A stretch of DNA of 64,000 bases from the NCBI GenBank assembly GCA_029891385.1, contig CM057230.1, positions 32,877,402-32,941,401 of the forward strand. Reading direction: 5' to 3'. Below are positions 35,201 through 45,767 of the stretch, one piece after another. How positions within the stretch are numbered: position 1 is the first letter of the stretch; the number at the start of each line of letters is the position of its first letter. The position numbers and the translations under genes are program-made. The notes beneath the pieces were generated by a model. It did not search any database. It was given only the letters and a program-made list of their open reading frames with translations, and was not told the DNA's origin. The stretch is from Erythroxylum novogranatense. Its lineage: Eukaryota > Streptophyta > Magnoliopsida > Malpighiales > Erythroxylaceae.

Positions 35201-38200
35201 GGATTTAGACTTCCACAAGGCTCATGCATCATATGGTTTGAGACAATATTATATAAAGTTGTGTCAGTAATAGGATCTGGGATCTCAGCACAAATAATCT
35301 TGTCAAGCTCTTCAGGATTATGGTACCTCTCTTTATCATTTAAGAACAGAAGGATGTGAGCATGAGGTAAGCCACATTTCTGGAACTCAATTGTGTAAAC
35401 AACTGACACAAGGATGAAAAAAATTATCAAATAATATATTATACAATATATATAAAAAAATTAGTTAACTATGAGGATCAACTTGAAAAAAGATGTTGAT
35501 GAAGCAAATTTAAAATAATGACATTTAGTAATGCAAATGATTCAACGAATATTGGATTACATTGTGTTTATGAATTAACATTTCAGAGGATCTTTAATAA
35601 AGGATGGACATTAAATGATTAGTTAAATATACTTGTAACAAATACATAAGAAATGTATAAACCATGAAATATGTACAACAGTACTGATTAACAAATAAGA
35701 ACAGTTCAATGAAGCAACAATTGGAAGACGAACAATTACAAATGCTTCGCAATATGTTAAAAGGGAAAAAACAACGTTAAGAGGTCAAACTAATAGAAAG
35801 TCATGATACAAATTGAAGAATAATGGAGAGAGAAATTACCAGCTTGAATAGTCCCAAAAATGTTGCCTCGCATTAGCTCTTTCATCAAATAATTTAACTT
35901 CATCTTAAAAACACGAACTATTAGATCTGGTCTATCTTGTGCTTTCAAATTCAAATCCTTTAATTGATGTGTTAATTCAGGCCAAGTCGGATTACAAGTG
36001 AAAGTGACAAAGATATCTGGATATCCAGCCCATTTACAAATGGCCATTGCATCTTGATAATTTTGTATCATATATCTTGGCCCTCCAACAAAAGTTGACG
36101 GCAAAATTATACGTTTACCAACAGACGCACTTGATGTATGCCCTTGCGATACTGCATTTGAAATAGTGCAATAAAGATCAGCTCTAAGATCTTATTGATG
36201 AGTTTTAACATAACTGATTCTTTGATTTTCCATCATTGTGTATCCATCAACAACAAATTGTTGGAACAGTCTCCCAGCATGTAATAGAAGAGAATTTTCA
36301 TCATCTCTATCTTGCATTCTAAAGGCTAAATACTCCCGTAATGTGACTTTAGTCTTCTTTTTAGTACTTGACAGTGATGCATTACTATGAGAGATATCTT
36401 CTCTATATCCTTCTATACCATAAGGAAATAACAAAGGATATTGCAAAGGAAGATAGGCTGGATGCAAATCTTATACCCTTTGTAATAGCCCATATTGTGT
36501 TTGAACAATAATATCCTTCCCAATATCTGAAGTATCCACATCACCAACCACTAATGCTGCTACCTGTGATTCTGTAGGCAAGTTATAAGTTCTGCCATCA
36601 CTTTCTCTTTTGTGGATTAGTCTTAGCTTCAAATCCTTGCTATGGGAAGTTTGAAATCTATCTCTTGCCATTCTAAAAGCCTGAGTCAATATATTATAAC
36701 TATTAGGCATCTCCTTCAAATTCATCACAATACTATGATCAAGAAAACTATCATCATCTTTTGATTTGCAAATGGAACATATAGTTTCATAATTGGAAAT
36801 GAATAATGAGATAAAAATTAAATGCAAGACATGACATGAATTTAAAATGTACCTTATTACAGTCATTGGATTATCAATTTCATGTTCTGTATCAAAGATA
36901 TACATTTGGGAAAATTTTGGTGGCTGGCCTTCAACTGAAAGTAAGCTGCCAATATGATGATAATTCTGACCAGACATAACAAAAGAATAAGGACTTTGAC
37001 CATCATTAAGTGACTTGTCAACCTTTCCTCCCATAGAAGTGAAATTGAACATCATGTTATAAATCCTGATATATTTCATAAAATGTTTGGATATTGCCAA
37101 ATGTTTACTGAATAATAACTTCCTTATATACTCTGGAGGTTGCTTGAAATGTGGTAGTTGAATCTTGCCTTGAACACAGCAAAGACCAAATCTAGGGTTA
37201 GTAGTGTGCTTACATTTCTGAATCCTCTCACAGAACCACATTTTAGCTCCACAGTAAGTGCAGACGCATTGAGGATCACTAAGATCAATATATTCTGTAA
37301 AAGATAAATAATTCTAATGTTAACTAAGGCAAAAAGAAGTTGTGCAAAAGATGTTAAATAACCTCTGAGATATTAAACCTTTATGTGCAAAGTAAGTACT
37401 TTCTTGAATACTATCATCTTGGTTAACATCAGTCGCATAGTTTGCATCATCACTTTCAACTGCAATAATAATAAATGAATTCAAATATGCAATACCCTAT
37501 AAGTAGATTGGATAAAAAAATAGAATGTCTCAACCAAATTATATAAATATAAAAAATTAAATATATGACATGTACCTTGTTCAATAAATGCAACATTCAA
37601 TTCATTGACAATAGCTGTAACAAAGAAGAAGAAAGAATGACATCAAAAACTAAAAGACAGTTAATTTAGCATATTTACAATTATATCCATACCATTCACA
37701 TTATTATCTATTGTGCTGCCATTTTCATCTGATAGTTCAGTTTGTAAATCTTCTGACGCAAGATCAGTAATGTCATTGGCTTCATTATTTGTATAATCTT
37801 CCAATGGAACATTTAGATCTGGCAATCCAATTTCAGATGCAATGTTTGAAGCCTCAATGTTGTCATGAATTTTACAATTGCAAGTTATATCACTATATTT
37901 TCCCATACTTCTAATTATATGTCTTCCTGGCTTCATCGCTAAGGGATTTGTAATTTGACTTCTCTTGGAGATAAAACATGGTGAACTTGCAACAGATTGA
38001 ATCTGAGGAACACTATTAACTTCAAAAATTTTCCTTGATTTGAGCCATTTGTTTGAACAACCAACTTCCTCTAAACATAAAAGAAAGTATATTAGATTAG
38101 ATAAGTAACCAAAAAATTGGACATGTTTTATATACAATCAAACATTGACAAACCTGGAACAGCTAATGAGTTAAAATCTTTGAAAAGGTTCTTAGCACAG

Positions 38201-38442
38201 TTTGAAAGATCTGTAAATGGATGCCTTTGCTTGAATCCATAATATGTTAAACTACTCTTGGTTGAACTGGATGCTTGGGTTCCATTTCCTTCAGAAATTG
38301 GTATAACACCATTATGTTGTAGATGAGCTTGAACTGATGATATTCTTTTTTCCAAAAAAGACGGATTTGGAAGAATTGAAGAGGAAGGTTGTAAACAACA
38401 ATTCCTCAAATTATTTTCATGAACTCCTAACAATAACAACAC
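32274..38442 (-). pseudogene. Helitron Rep-helicase (RepHel) polyprotein
   Basis: Rolling-circle transposase of a plant Helitron in several exons. The N-terminal exons (38442 to 37250) end in the cysteine cluster CVCTYCGAKMWFCERIQKC. The Helitron N domain spans 36471-37241 and 35840-36190 (TFVGGPRYMIQNYQDAM). After an intron (35403-35839) comes the Rep nuclease with its HUH motif GLPHAHILLFL and the two-tyrosine motif SSIKYLFKYLSKG. A second intron is 33933-34193. The PIF1-like helicase has Walker A GYGGTGKTF, Walker B IIWDEAPM, GGDFRQILP and the C-terminal MTINKSQGQSLD. Stops at 36471, 36192, 34249 and 33092 and frameshifts near 33640 (one T lost from a run) and 32950 inactivate it. Confidence 0.95.
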
Positions 38443-38559
38443 AATAATTAAAGGTGAGAAAAAATGGACATGCTTTAAGTTACAACAAATAATGCAAAGA
38501 CCACATCATATATATATGTATTTAATTTGCATAAAGACTGTCATTGTACCTCCTAAAAC

Positions 38560-40180
38560 ACCAGTAGCAGTTGCACAATCTATTTGATAAGCTTATGCAT
38601 TTTCCTTGAATAGTGGGGACTGTTTTTCTTCAAGATGAAAAGAATTTCTGCCATTGGACTTCATAACTTCACTCTTCATACCACATTGGCTTGTCCTTGA
38701 AACCAGACGGTGAAATCTATATTGGTTGCACATGATCCATTGTCTTCTAAGGCAGTTTCAGCAGTTAAACCAAAGTAAGAACATATATAACATCCTGATA
38801 TCCATGCCGCTAGTTTTGCTCAACAACTTGTGAAAGAATTTGTTGTAACCTATTATTTTTTTTTGTCATAAAGTTGTAACCTATTGACCTCACATATATA
38901 TGCATGCTTGTGCAAACCAATTTTTATGCTTCATATAATTAATGCATATAACTATAATTTTCAATTCAAAAAATATCTGCTCATAGTTAAAAGACTAAAT
39001 ATCTATACATAAATATAAATATCAATCACCTCGACTCTACAACTTCCGCCACTGGTTTCCACCTTGACGCTACTGTAAAATATAGGTCAGCTTGTAAGAT
39101 ATTGGTCAGCAAGATGATGTAAGCATACAGACTGATTCAAGGATGAAACATGAACACATTCTAATCCAGGAACAAAAAGTACATATGTAGTCCCAAGAGG
39201 GGCTCCAGGTGTAAAGCACGAGTCATTCATCTCAATTCCCAAAATATACAATGGCTAACAACTTAATTAACTTCAAGAAAAAGTTCAAGCATCAGATTAG
39301 TGTATTTCAAGAAAGCGATTAAAAAAGTGTACCTTGATATTTGAATAAGGCATATATATAAAGCTAAACATGCGGTTAAATAGCTAAAAAAATGTAAATT
39401 CCCACAGCATATGTCAATAAGATTGCAAGTGTGATAGTGATGAGCGAGTGAACATATTGCTTATGCTATGAAAGTCTGAGTACAACTACGCAGCATAAAA
39501 CTTAGATATTTGAACAATCATTAAAGAAAAATAATACCTTGATCTCTTTCAGAAGTGCAGGTACTCCTGCAATGCTTAGGAGAGGTGTAAATGATACAAA
39601 TACAAAGACAACAGCAACCCTTGCCTGCAACATGAAAGGTTAAACATGGTTTAATAAACAAATATTATCATATGCGTCATCAGTGATAAAGTGATGAAAT
39701 GCACTGGATGAGGAAAAGAACCTTAAAGCAAAGTATATTGATATAAAGCCACACATTAACATGTATCAATGGGAAATCCACTTTCCTTTGAGCATACACA
39801 TTAGTAACATATAAAACACATTATCAAATTCATAATCTATAAAAAATTTATCAATGCGACGTATACATATGTGAGCATACAAGTGGATTTTTCGACAAAC
39901 CACACAAACTAACTTCTAAAAACATGGTGAGAGTGTACCGTTAATTTGCAGGGATAAGAGTTATGGAAGAATCGTCGTAGGATTGAAATCTTAAGAAGCA
40001 GCTCTGGGGTGACAGGAACAGAAACATAAACAGAGATATTGAGTTGCTTCAAACCAGAAGAGACGAACTTTGTTACTAGAAATAAAAAATCAGTAATGAA
40101 ATCAATGAAGAAGAGAAGGAAAATACCTGATTGCCATAAGCATCCGCCGAAAGAAAGACTGACCAGATCGCGAGTGTATT
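38560..40180 (-). pseudogene. Exon-like fragments of unidentified gene(s)
   Basis: Three minus-strand blocks read like exons. About 39940-40085: SGLKQLNISVYVSVPVTPEL and LLKISILRRFFHNSYPCKL. About 39538-39626: between cag and gta borders, ARVAVVFVFVSFTPLLSIAG and VPALLKEIK, a hydrophobic, membrane-like segment. About 39075-39250: YILGIEMNDSCFTPGAPLGT and TYVLFVPGLECVHV. I do not recognise the protein or know that the pieces belong together. They lie between the Helitron 5' side and the right CACTA end and may be another captured gene. Confidence 0.35.
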
Positions 40181-40534
40181 TGGTGGAGGATGAAAAGGTG
40201 TTTGATTTCTGAGGAAGAAAGGTGTTTGATTTCCGAGAAGCATTTAAATTTCAGAAGCATTAACCATTATTCTCTACGTAAACCATTATCTTCACATAAA
40301 AGCATTAACCATTATTCTATTATAAAAGCATTAAATGTTGTTGTACATGTAAGAGAACATTTACGTAGAGATGGCAGCGCATTAATTGCTTTCTGCAAGC
40401 AGCATTAAATGCTGTATAAAGCATTGGAATTTTGTTTGGAGGGAAATGGAGGAGTAGGGATTGAGGTTTAAGTAAGTAAGTAGATTTGTTGAAGGCTTTA
40501 GCAATGTTTTGTTGAACAACGCTTTTTATTCTGT

Positions 40535-40706
40535 GACGTACTAATAAAAAAATGTCGTAAAAGTATTATAAATTTGTGATTTTTTAATAAAAGGTTGTAA
40601 AAAAATTTGACTTTTTTATGATATTTTTTAAACAACACAAAAAGTTTTCTCAATCTGTAACATTTTATTAATAAAACGTCGCAAATTGTATTATTTTTTT
40701 ATAGTA
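40535..40706. repeat. CACTA sub-terminal repeat zone and right end
   Basis: Motifs gtgacgtacta, aatgtcgtaaaa, aacattttatta and aaaacgtcgcaaat mirror those at 21990-22215 in inverted orientation. The terminus itself (…atagta) differs from the ideal gtagtg by transitions. Confidence 0.65.
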
Positions 40707-40734
40707 ATAATTTTTGTCATTCAACTTCTCATTA

Positions 40735-41660
40735 AGTATATATACTAAGAGCGACCGGATGGACGACCACGGAATAGATCCCTATCGTCCATTTAATCCA
40801 GCGGCTTATATTCTTTCTTTTTCTTTCGTTTTGTTTATTGAATTTTGTGTCTTCGTGCGATATACACACAATCTTCTGACCACCCAGATAAGCGCGATAT
40901 GCACGCAATCTTCTGACCCAATCTTTTGATGCAATAGTTTGTCAGGCGGCCACGCTTGTGACTACTTAAAGAGCGAATGGGATGGATGATCACGGAATAG
41001 ATCCATGTTGTCTCCTTTCTCTGTCTTTGTTTTTCCTCTCCGCCCTTGCCTTCCTCTGCTTTTTCCATTCCAGTTGTGGTTGTCGTAGCTGTTGTTGGTG
41101 TCGATAGAGTATCGCTGGTTTCGACGTGAACCTAGGACGTGAACCTAGCATAAGGTTGTTCACCAACTGGACGTCGGATATTGTAATCGCATCGTCTCGG
41201 TTTCCAGTTGTTCTTTACTTGTAAATCTTCTTTTGCTTTTTTGTTTTGGTGTGTATGATGTTTTTCGAGTTTCGTTGTTGTTGTTGTCGACTGTTGTTGC
41301 TGTCCACTGTTGTTGTTGGCCTACAACAGACTTAGATATGAGGAGATTTATCATGTTGCCATCGGTAAAACAGATGGCACGAATAAAGAAGACGTAGTCG
41401 AGACTTCTGAAAAAGAGTACCTCAAACAAAGAAGGCGAAAAGTGGACTTGGATATGAGGAGATTTATCATAAATTGCAAAGTCGTTACTTCACCACCAAA
41501 GATCCTCTTTCCTTGTACATATATTTTTCTCATGTCAGAAAGGAACTCCTCTATCAAAGCAGAGGTTTCAGGATTATCACCAGGAATCATCTACTTTAAT
41601 CTAAAAATGGATGCGTCTAACAAAGAAGGCGTAATGCAGACTTGGATATGAATTATTCAT
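40735..41660. repeat. Duplicated low-copy sequence, unknown origin
   Basis: Internal duplications: 'gatggacgaccacggaatag' (40757) recurs as 'gatggatgatcacggaatag' (40980), and 'atatgaggagatttatcat' occurs at 41335 and 41453. A gttgttgttgt-rich stretch is at 41273-41320. A 113-codon + frame (41310-41651) spans the second duplication but shows no domain. Confidence 0.45.
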
Positions 41661-41999
41661 CGGTCGCCCATCCATATAGCTAGGAAGCCTCTGACTTTGT
41701 AAAGTTTTAGAATATGAAGTCTGATTTGAATAATATAGTAACTGCATATATCGCCGTGTTATTTTTCAAGAATGTGACATATCGCTTTGTAAAGTTTTAT
41801 GTCTTAGTTTCGCTTGCTCTAACTTTTTCTGCTTTATGTCTTACTTTAGTCTGCTTTTCACTTTTCAATATCTGACTTTGATTGTTTCACTTCTATCGTC
41901 TCGCTTCTTAATTGGGAGGTGATTTGCTTCTTCTATCGTCTCGCTTCTTAATTCAGAGGTGATTTGCTTTGGTTTGCTTTCCATCGCCTCGCTTTTCCT

Positions 42000-42330
42000 C
42001 ACCTCTAATGCATAAAGTTGAAAAGATGTATCGAAGAAGAGAAAAAATGACGGAGTTGAGAAAGTAGACGGTTAAAAATAGATGGAGTTGAAAAGTAGAC
42101 GAAGTTATAAATATAGACGGACTTGAAAAAGTAGACGGTTAAAAATATAAACGGAGTTGAAAAAGTAGATGAAGTTAACAATACAGATTTGAGAATACAA
42201 AAGTCGACGAAGACATAAAGATGATGAAAAGCGCATTTCTACTAAAAAACAGATTTAAGCACAAAAGAGGCGGATCGTAAAAGCGGACGGAAGTTCAATT
42301 TCCTTGTGAGAGAAGTAACGAGCTTTGACC
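42000..42330. repeat. 'gtagacgga' low-complexity LTR-type tract
   Basis: Degenerate tandem units of about 16-20 bp built on 'agacggagttgaaaaagta'. Read in reverse complement they are the 'cgtct(a/g)cttttcaact' units found in the LTR copies between 43.2 and 49.5 kb. An inverted, decayed piece of that LTR family. A similar inverted piece is at 43095-43170. Confidence 0.6.
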
Positions 42331-42394
42331 GACTACATCAAATTTGTTATAAAACATAATGGACACTGGAGTAGGAAACTCGAATGCTTAATAG

Positions 42395-42966
42395 AATTGA
42401 TCCTGATATTAGGAATATAATGGAGTGACGCCGCACTTCAGGATTTCTGTACTTGCATGTTCATCTAAATTGAACTTGAACAAGGCTACATCCCCTAACG
42501 AATAACCATGGCCATATATCCACTTCTGCATTTAAATCTATCTCCTGTATTTTGGACATATCCAACCTTATGCTTTCCGCTGCTTCCGCTCCCTAAGAAA
42601 TAACAATCAAATATTTTTTTTAGTAAAAAAGAAAGTTAAAATGATTTTCAAAATTATATTATAATAATTGAAAGAATGTTTAAAATATCCTTATTTGAAA
42701 ACCATAAGTTCAAAGTTTTGCAATATATATATATATTTTAAGATAATATCAATACACAACTTAAAAATCTCATATAGAAAGTAAGTGACTAATTTTACCT
42801 TGTCCTCTGCAAGTACTTTAAAGACATCTTTTGGATCCCATAATCTACTACGTGTATTGGGATATTTAGATTCTTGACGTACAACTTCCTTTCCCATTTC
42901 TTCCATTAAGTCATGCATTTGTAATGTGTTTTCATAAATGGACAGTTCGTTGAAACAGAGTATCAA
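42395..42966 (-). pseudogene. TIR-NBS-LRR (TNL) disease-resistance gene fragments
   Basis: At 42800-42966 the frame reads YENTLQMHDLMEEMGKEVVR and QESKYPNTRSRLWDPKDVFK. This is the MHD motif and following segment at the end of the NB-ARC nucleotide-binding switch of plant TNL immune receptors. Near 42545-42600 a short block, SIRLDMSKIQEIDLNA, matches the start of the next TNL exon before the LRRs. Near 42400-42490 a block, NLDEHASTEILKCGVTPLY, resembles the domain that follows the LRRs. The TIR, P-loop and LRR parts are missing, so this is a collapsed relic with its order preserved. Frameshifts separate the pieces. Confidence 0.8.
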
Positions 42967-43249
42967 TGGGTGGACATCTTCGTTAAACCATTAAGTGAAG
43001 AACGGTTCAGGGAAATCAGACCAAATCTCAACATGGTTAAATATATCATAAAATCAAAACCAAAGGCCAATATGTTTAGGACAATAAATTCATATTTACG
43101 TGAACTTGAAAAGCAGACGAAATATGATAAGTAGACGAAAGAAGAAAAGCAGACGAAGTTGAAAAGGCATTTAAAGCAAAAGGTAAGCAAAAAGCAAAGA
43201 TGAACTTAACTAAACAACTGCTTGTTTCAAGGTTCAAGAAGGAAGACTA

Positions 43250-44640
43250 AACAACTGCTCTTTCGCATTCTCCGTCTGTTTTTCTACTTCGTCTGTTTTT
43301 GTACTTCGTATGTTTTTGTTCGTCTATTATTCATTAAAATCATATATGTCAACTCATTTTGACTTAACATGCTTTTCAATAGGTTCCGTCTGCATAGATT
43401 TTTTATGTCACATAGATTGAGTTTTCAATTAATAGGTACAATCTTCTAGTCACTATAATAATGTCAAACACTGCCAATAGCGTATTGCAGAAGTAGACCA
43501 GAACAGGAATTGACGTTTCAATTCATACGTGATAGACTTCTGGACACCGTCATAATTATTTATTTGTGGCAAGGAAATACATGCTAACCCCTAAAATGTA
43601 TGAATCACTTTCACATCTGTTTTTCTTGTATCCAATAATCTTCTAACTGCTATGATAATGTCGATTCCTGCCAAATGCCAATAACGTATTCCAGAAGTAA
43701 GCAAACATGAGGACTGCAAAGAGAAGAAGAGGACCAGAACAGAGATTGACGTTTCAATTCATAGGTGATAGATTTCTCACGTGCTACTCCTGACAGGTTG
43801 ACCTTCTATTATTATTTGTTTTTCGCAAGAAGAAGACGACCAGAACAGAGATTGCTTGAATCTTGAAAGAACCGGTTATTCAATTGAGTTTTATAACTAA
43901 CTCAAACTGATTCTTAATTCACACGTGGTTTGCTTTCCTCTGCTTTAGATCGTCTGCTTTTACTCCCGTCTACTTTTGCACAACTTTTGTCTGCTTTTGC
44001 TTCCGTCTGGTTTTGCTTCCATCTACTTTTCAACTTGCGTTTGCTTTTCAACTTCCATCTTATTTTCATCGTCTCCTTTTTCATCATTATTTGTACTTCA
44101 TCAAAATCATTTATGTTAACTCATTTTGACTTAACAGTCTCCTCCTTTTTAACTGCACAGATTTCTTCTGTCAGGTGGATTGACGTTTCAATTAATAGGT
44201 ATAATGTCAAATACTGCCAATAGCGTATTGCAGAAGTAAACACCAGAACAGAGATTAACGTTTTAATTCATAGGTGAGACCGTCATAATTTTTTACTTGT
44301 GGCAAGGAAAGACACGCTAACCCCCAAAATGTATGAACCAGAAGACCTGTTTTTCTTGTATGGAATAATCTTCTAACTGGTATAATAATGTTGATTCCTG
44401 CCAAAAACGTATTGAAGAAGTAAGTAAACATGAACAGAATTAGAGAAGAAGAGCACCAGAGTAGAGACCGACGTTTCAATTAATAGGTGATAAAATTATT
44501 ATACACGTGCTACTCCGGACAGGTTGACCTTCTACAATTATTTTCTCTTCTTCGAAAATTACTATCATTATTTGCCTTTACTCTTCTTCCTGACAGGTTC
44601 ACCTTCTACAATCATTTCCTCTTCTTCCGAAGCTTGTCTT
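43250..44640. repeat. ~0.75-kb tandem duplication of LTR end plus flank
   Basis: Both units contain a 'cgtctgctttt'-rich tract, an LTR end 'ttttgacttaaca' (43369 and 44136), then shared flank: 'gccaatagcgtattgcagaa' (43473 and 44216), 'ttgtggcaaggaaa' (43564 and 44296), and 'acgtgctactcc(t/g)gacagg' (about 43778 and 44507). The offset shrinks from about 767 to 727 bp by small deletions. A further 76-bp tandem of the 'gacaggtt(g/c)accttctaca' block occurs at 44514 and 44590. Confidence 0.8.
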
Positions 44641-44771
44641 TTTGCATCCGTTTATCAATCAATCATTCAAGGACCATTTCTTTGGCATCAAAATAACTTA
44701 CAACGAAATTTGATGTCTTGCACGCACTCCACTGACACCTTTATATTCTAACTTCTTAACCATAATTTAAG

Positions 44772-44957
44772 TTGTTGAATCCAGATTCCTATGATCAAAT
44801 CATATCAGCTGAAATACCTAATCCTGATCACAATTCTAGATTATATTCTCTTGTCATTAAGCACATGATCCATGGTCCTTGTGGTTTTATGAACAAACAG
44901 TGCCCTTGCGTGAGAAATGGTGTATGCAAAAGTCATTACCCAAAGGATAGAGAGTGA
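44772..44957 (+). pseudogene. Helitron Rep-domain fragment, second Helitron family
   Basis: A 61-codon open stretch, LNPDSYDQIISAEIPNPDHN, then LYSLVIKHMIHGPCGFMNKQ, then CPCVRNGVCKSHYPKDRE. This corresponds to the segment just after the HUH motif of plant Helitron Rep proteins, the same region as about 35200-35340 in the other Helitron. It is on the opposite strand and differs clearly in sequence, so it is not a copy of that element. It is cut off at about 44950 by the LTR of the next element. Confidence 0.85.
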
Positions 44958-45497
44958 GAATGGTTGACACAGTATTTTATCCTGGTTCACCCCAAACTGT
45001 CGGCTACATCCAGTCCTCAAAGTTTCTTCTGAGATTTTCACTATCTCTTTCAACGTTACAAGTATTCTTGTTTCTTGAATCTTTAAAGAAACGGTTACTC
45101 AGTTGAGTTCTGTAACTAACTCGAAATGACTCCTTCGTCTTGTTTTCGAATTCCGCAACTGTTTTTCTTCGTCTGTATTTTATATCGTCTGTGTCTCTGC
45201 GTTTGTATTTGCGTCTTCGTCTACTTTACTATTTGCATCTGACTCTCCGTCTGCTTTACTATTACATCTGCGTCTGCGTCTGCTTTGCTTAGCGTCTGCG
45301 TCTGCTTTGCTTACGGTCTGCTTCATTTTGCGTCTGCTTTATTTTGTATCTGCGTCTGTGTTCCTTCGTCTATATGACTTCGTCTGTATGTCTGACTTCG
45401 TCTGTATTTCTGACTTCGTCTATATTTCTTTTCTTTTTATTTTGCTCTTTTGTTATACATCAAAATCATATGTAAGTAAAGTCATTTGGACTTAACA
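44945..45497 (-). mobile_element. LTR, left copy of the 'cgtctgc' family
   Basis: Ends ggacttaaca at 45497, the reverse complement of an LTR start TGTTAAGTCC. The next bases, atctcccccttttt, are the complement of a G-rich polypurine tract, so the element is on the minus strand. It contains 'gagagtgagaatggttgaca' (44949), 'cttgtttcttgaatctttaa' (45066) and a 'gcgtctgcgtctgctttgct' microsatellite-like tract (45260-45420). The same order occurs at 48430-49515. The low-coordinate end is cut. Confidence 0.75.
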
Positions 45498-45767
45498 ATC
45501 TCCCCCTTTTTGATGATAACAAATTATATACAAAAGAAAACAAAATACAATGTTTTGAAAAGAACACAAAAAAACTTATCTGCAGAATTTCTTCTTTGAC
45601 TTCTTCCTTTCATTCGTCTGGTTCAGTCACACCTTCTTCTTTGAACATTCTGAACATCTTCTTCTCTTCTTATGCTCATTCTCTTCTCTTCTTGTTTATT
45701 CTCTTCTTTTCTGTTCTTCTCTTCTTTTCTGTTCTTCTCCCCTATTTGTTATAATAAAAAATGATTA

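Larger units (their letters stand above)
21965..40706. mobile_element. Candidate 18.7-kb composite CACTA element with captured genes
   Basis: The left end cactacaagaaaatagaata pairs with the right end, read inward, tactataaaaaaataataca. Both are followed by 'atttgcgac(a/g)tttt'. I count 23 of 29 positions alike, with most terminal differences being transitions. Flanking triplets are ATA at 21962-21964 and ATA at 40707-40709, the expected 3-bp duplication. Both sub-terminal zones carry repeated 'cgacgtttta/gtcacag' motifs. Inside are fragments of Makorin, an LRR-extensin and CLASP, an LTR, a hAT fragment and a Helitron. No CACTA transposase is seen, so it would be non-autonomous. The right terminus is mutated, so the pairing is strong but not proven. 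Confidence 0.7.
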
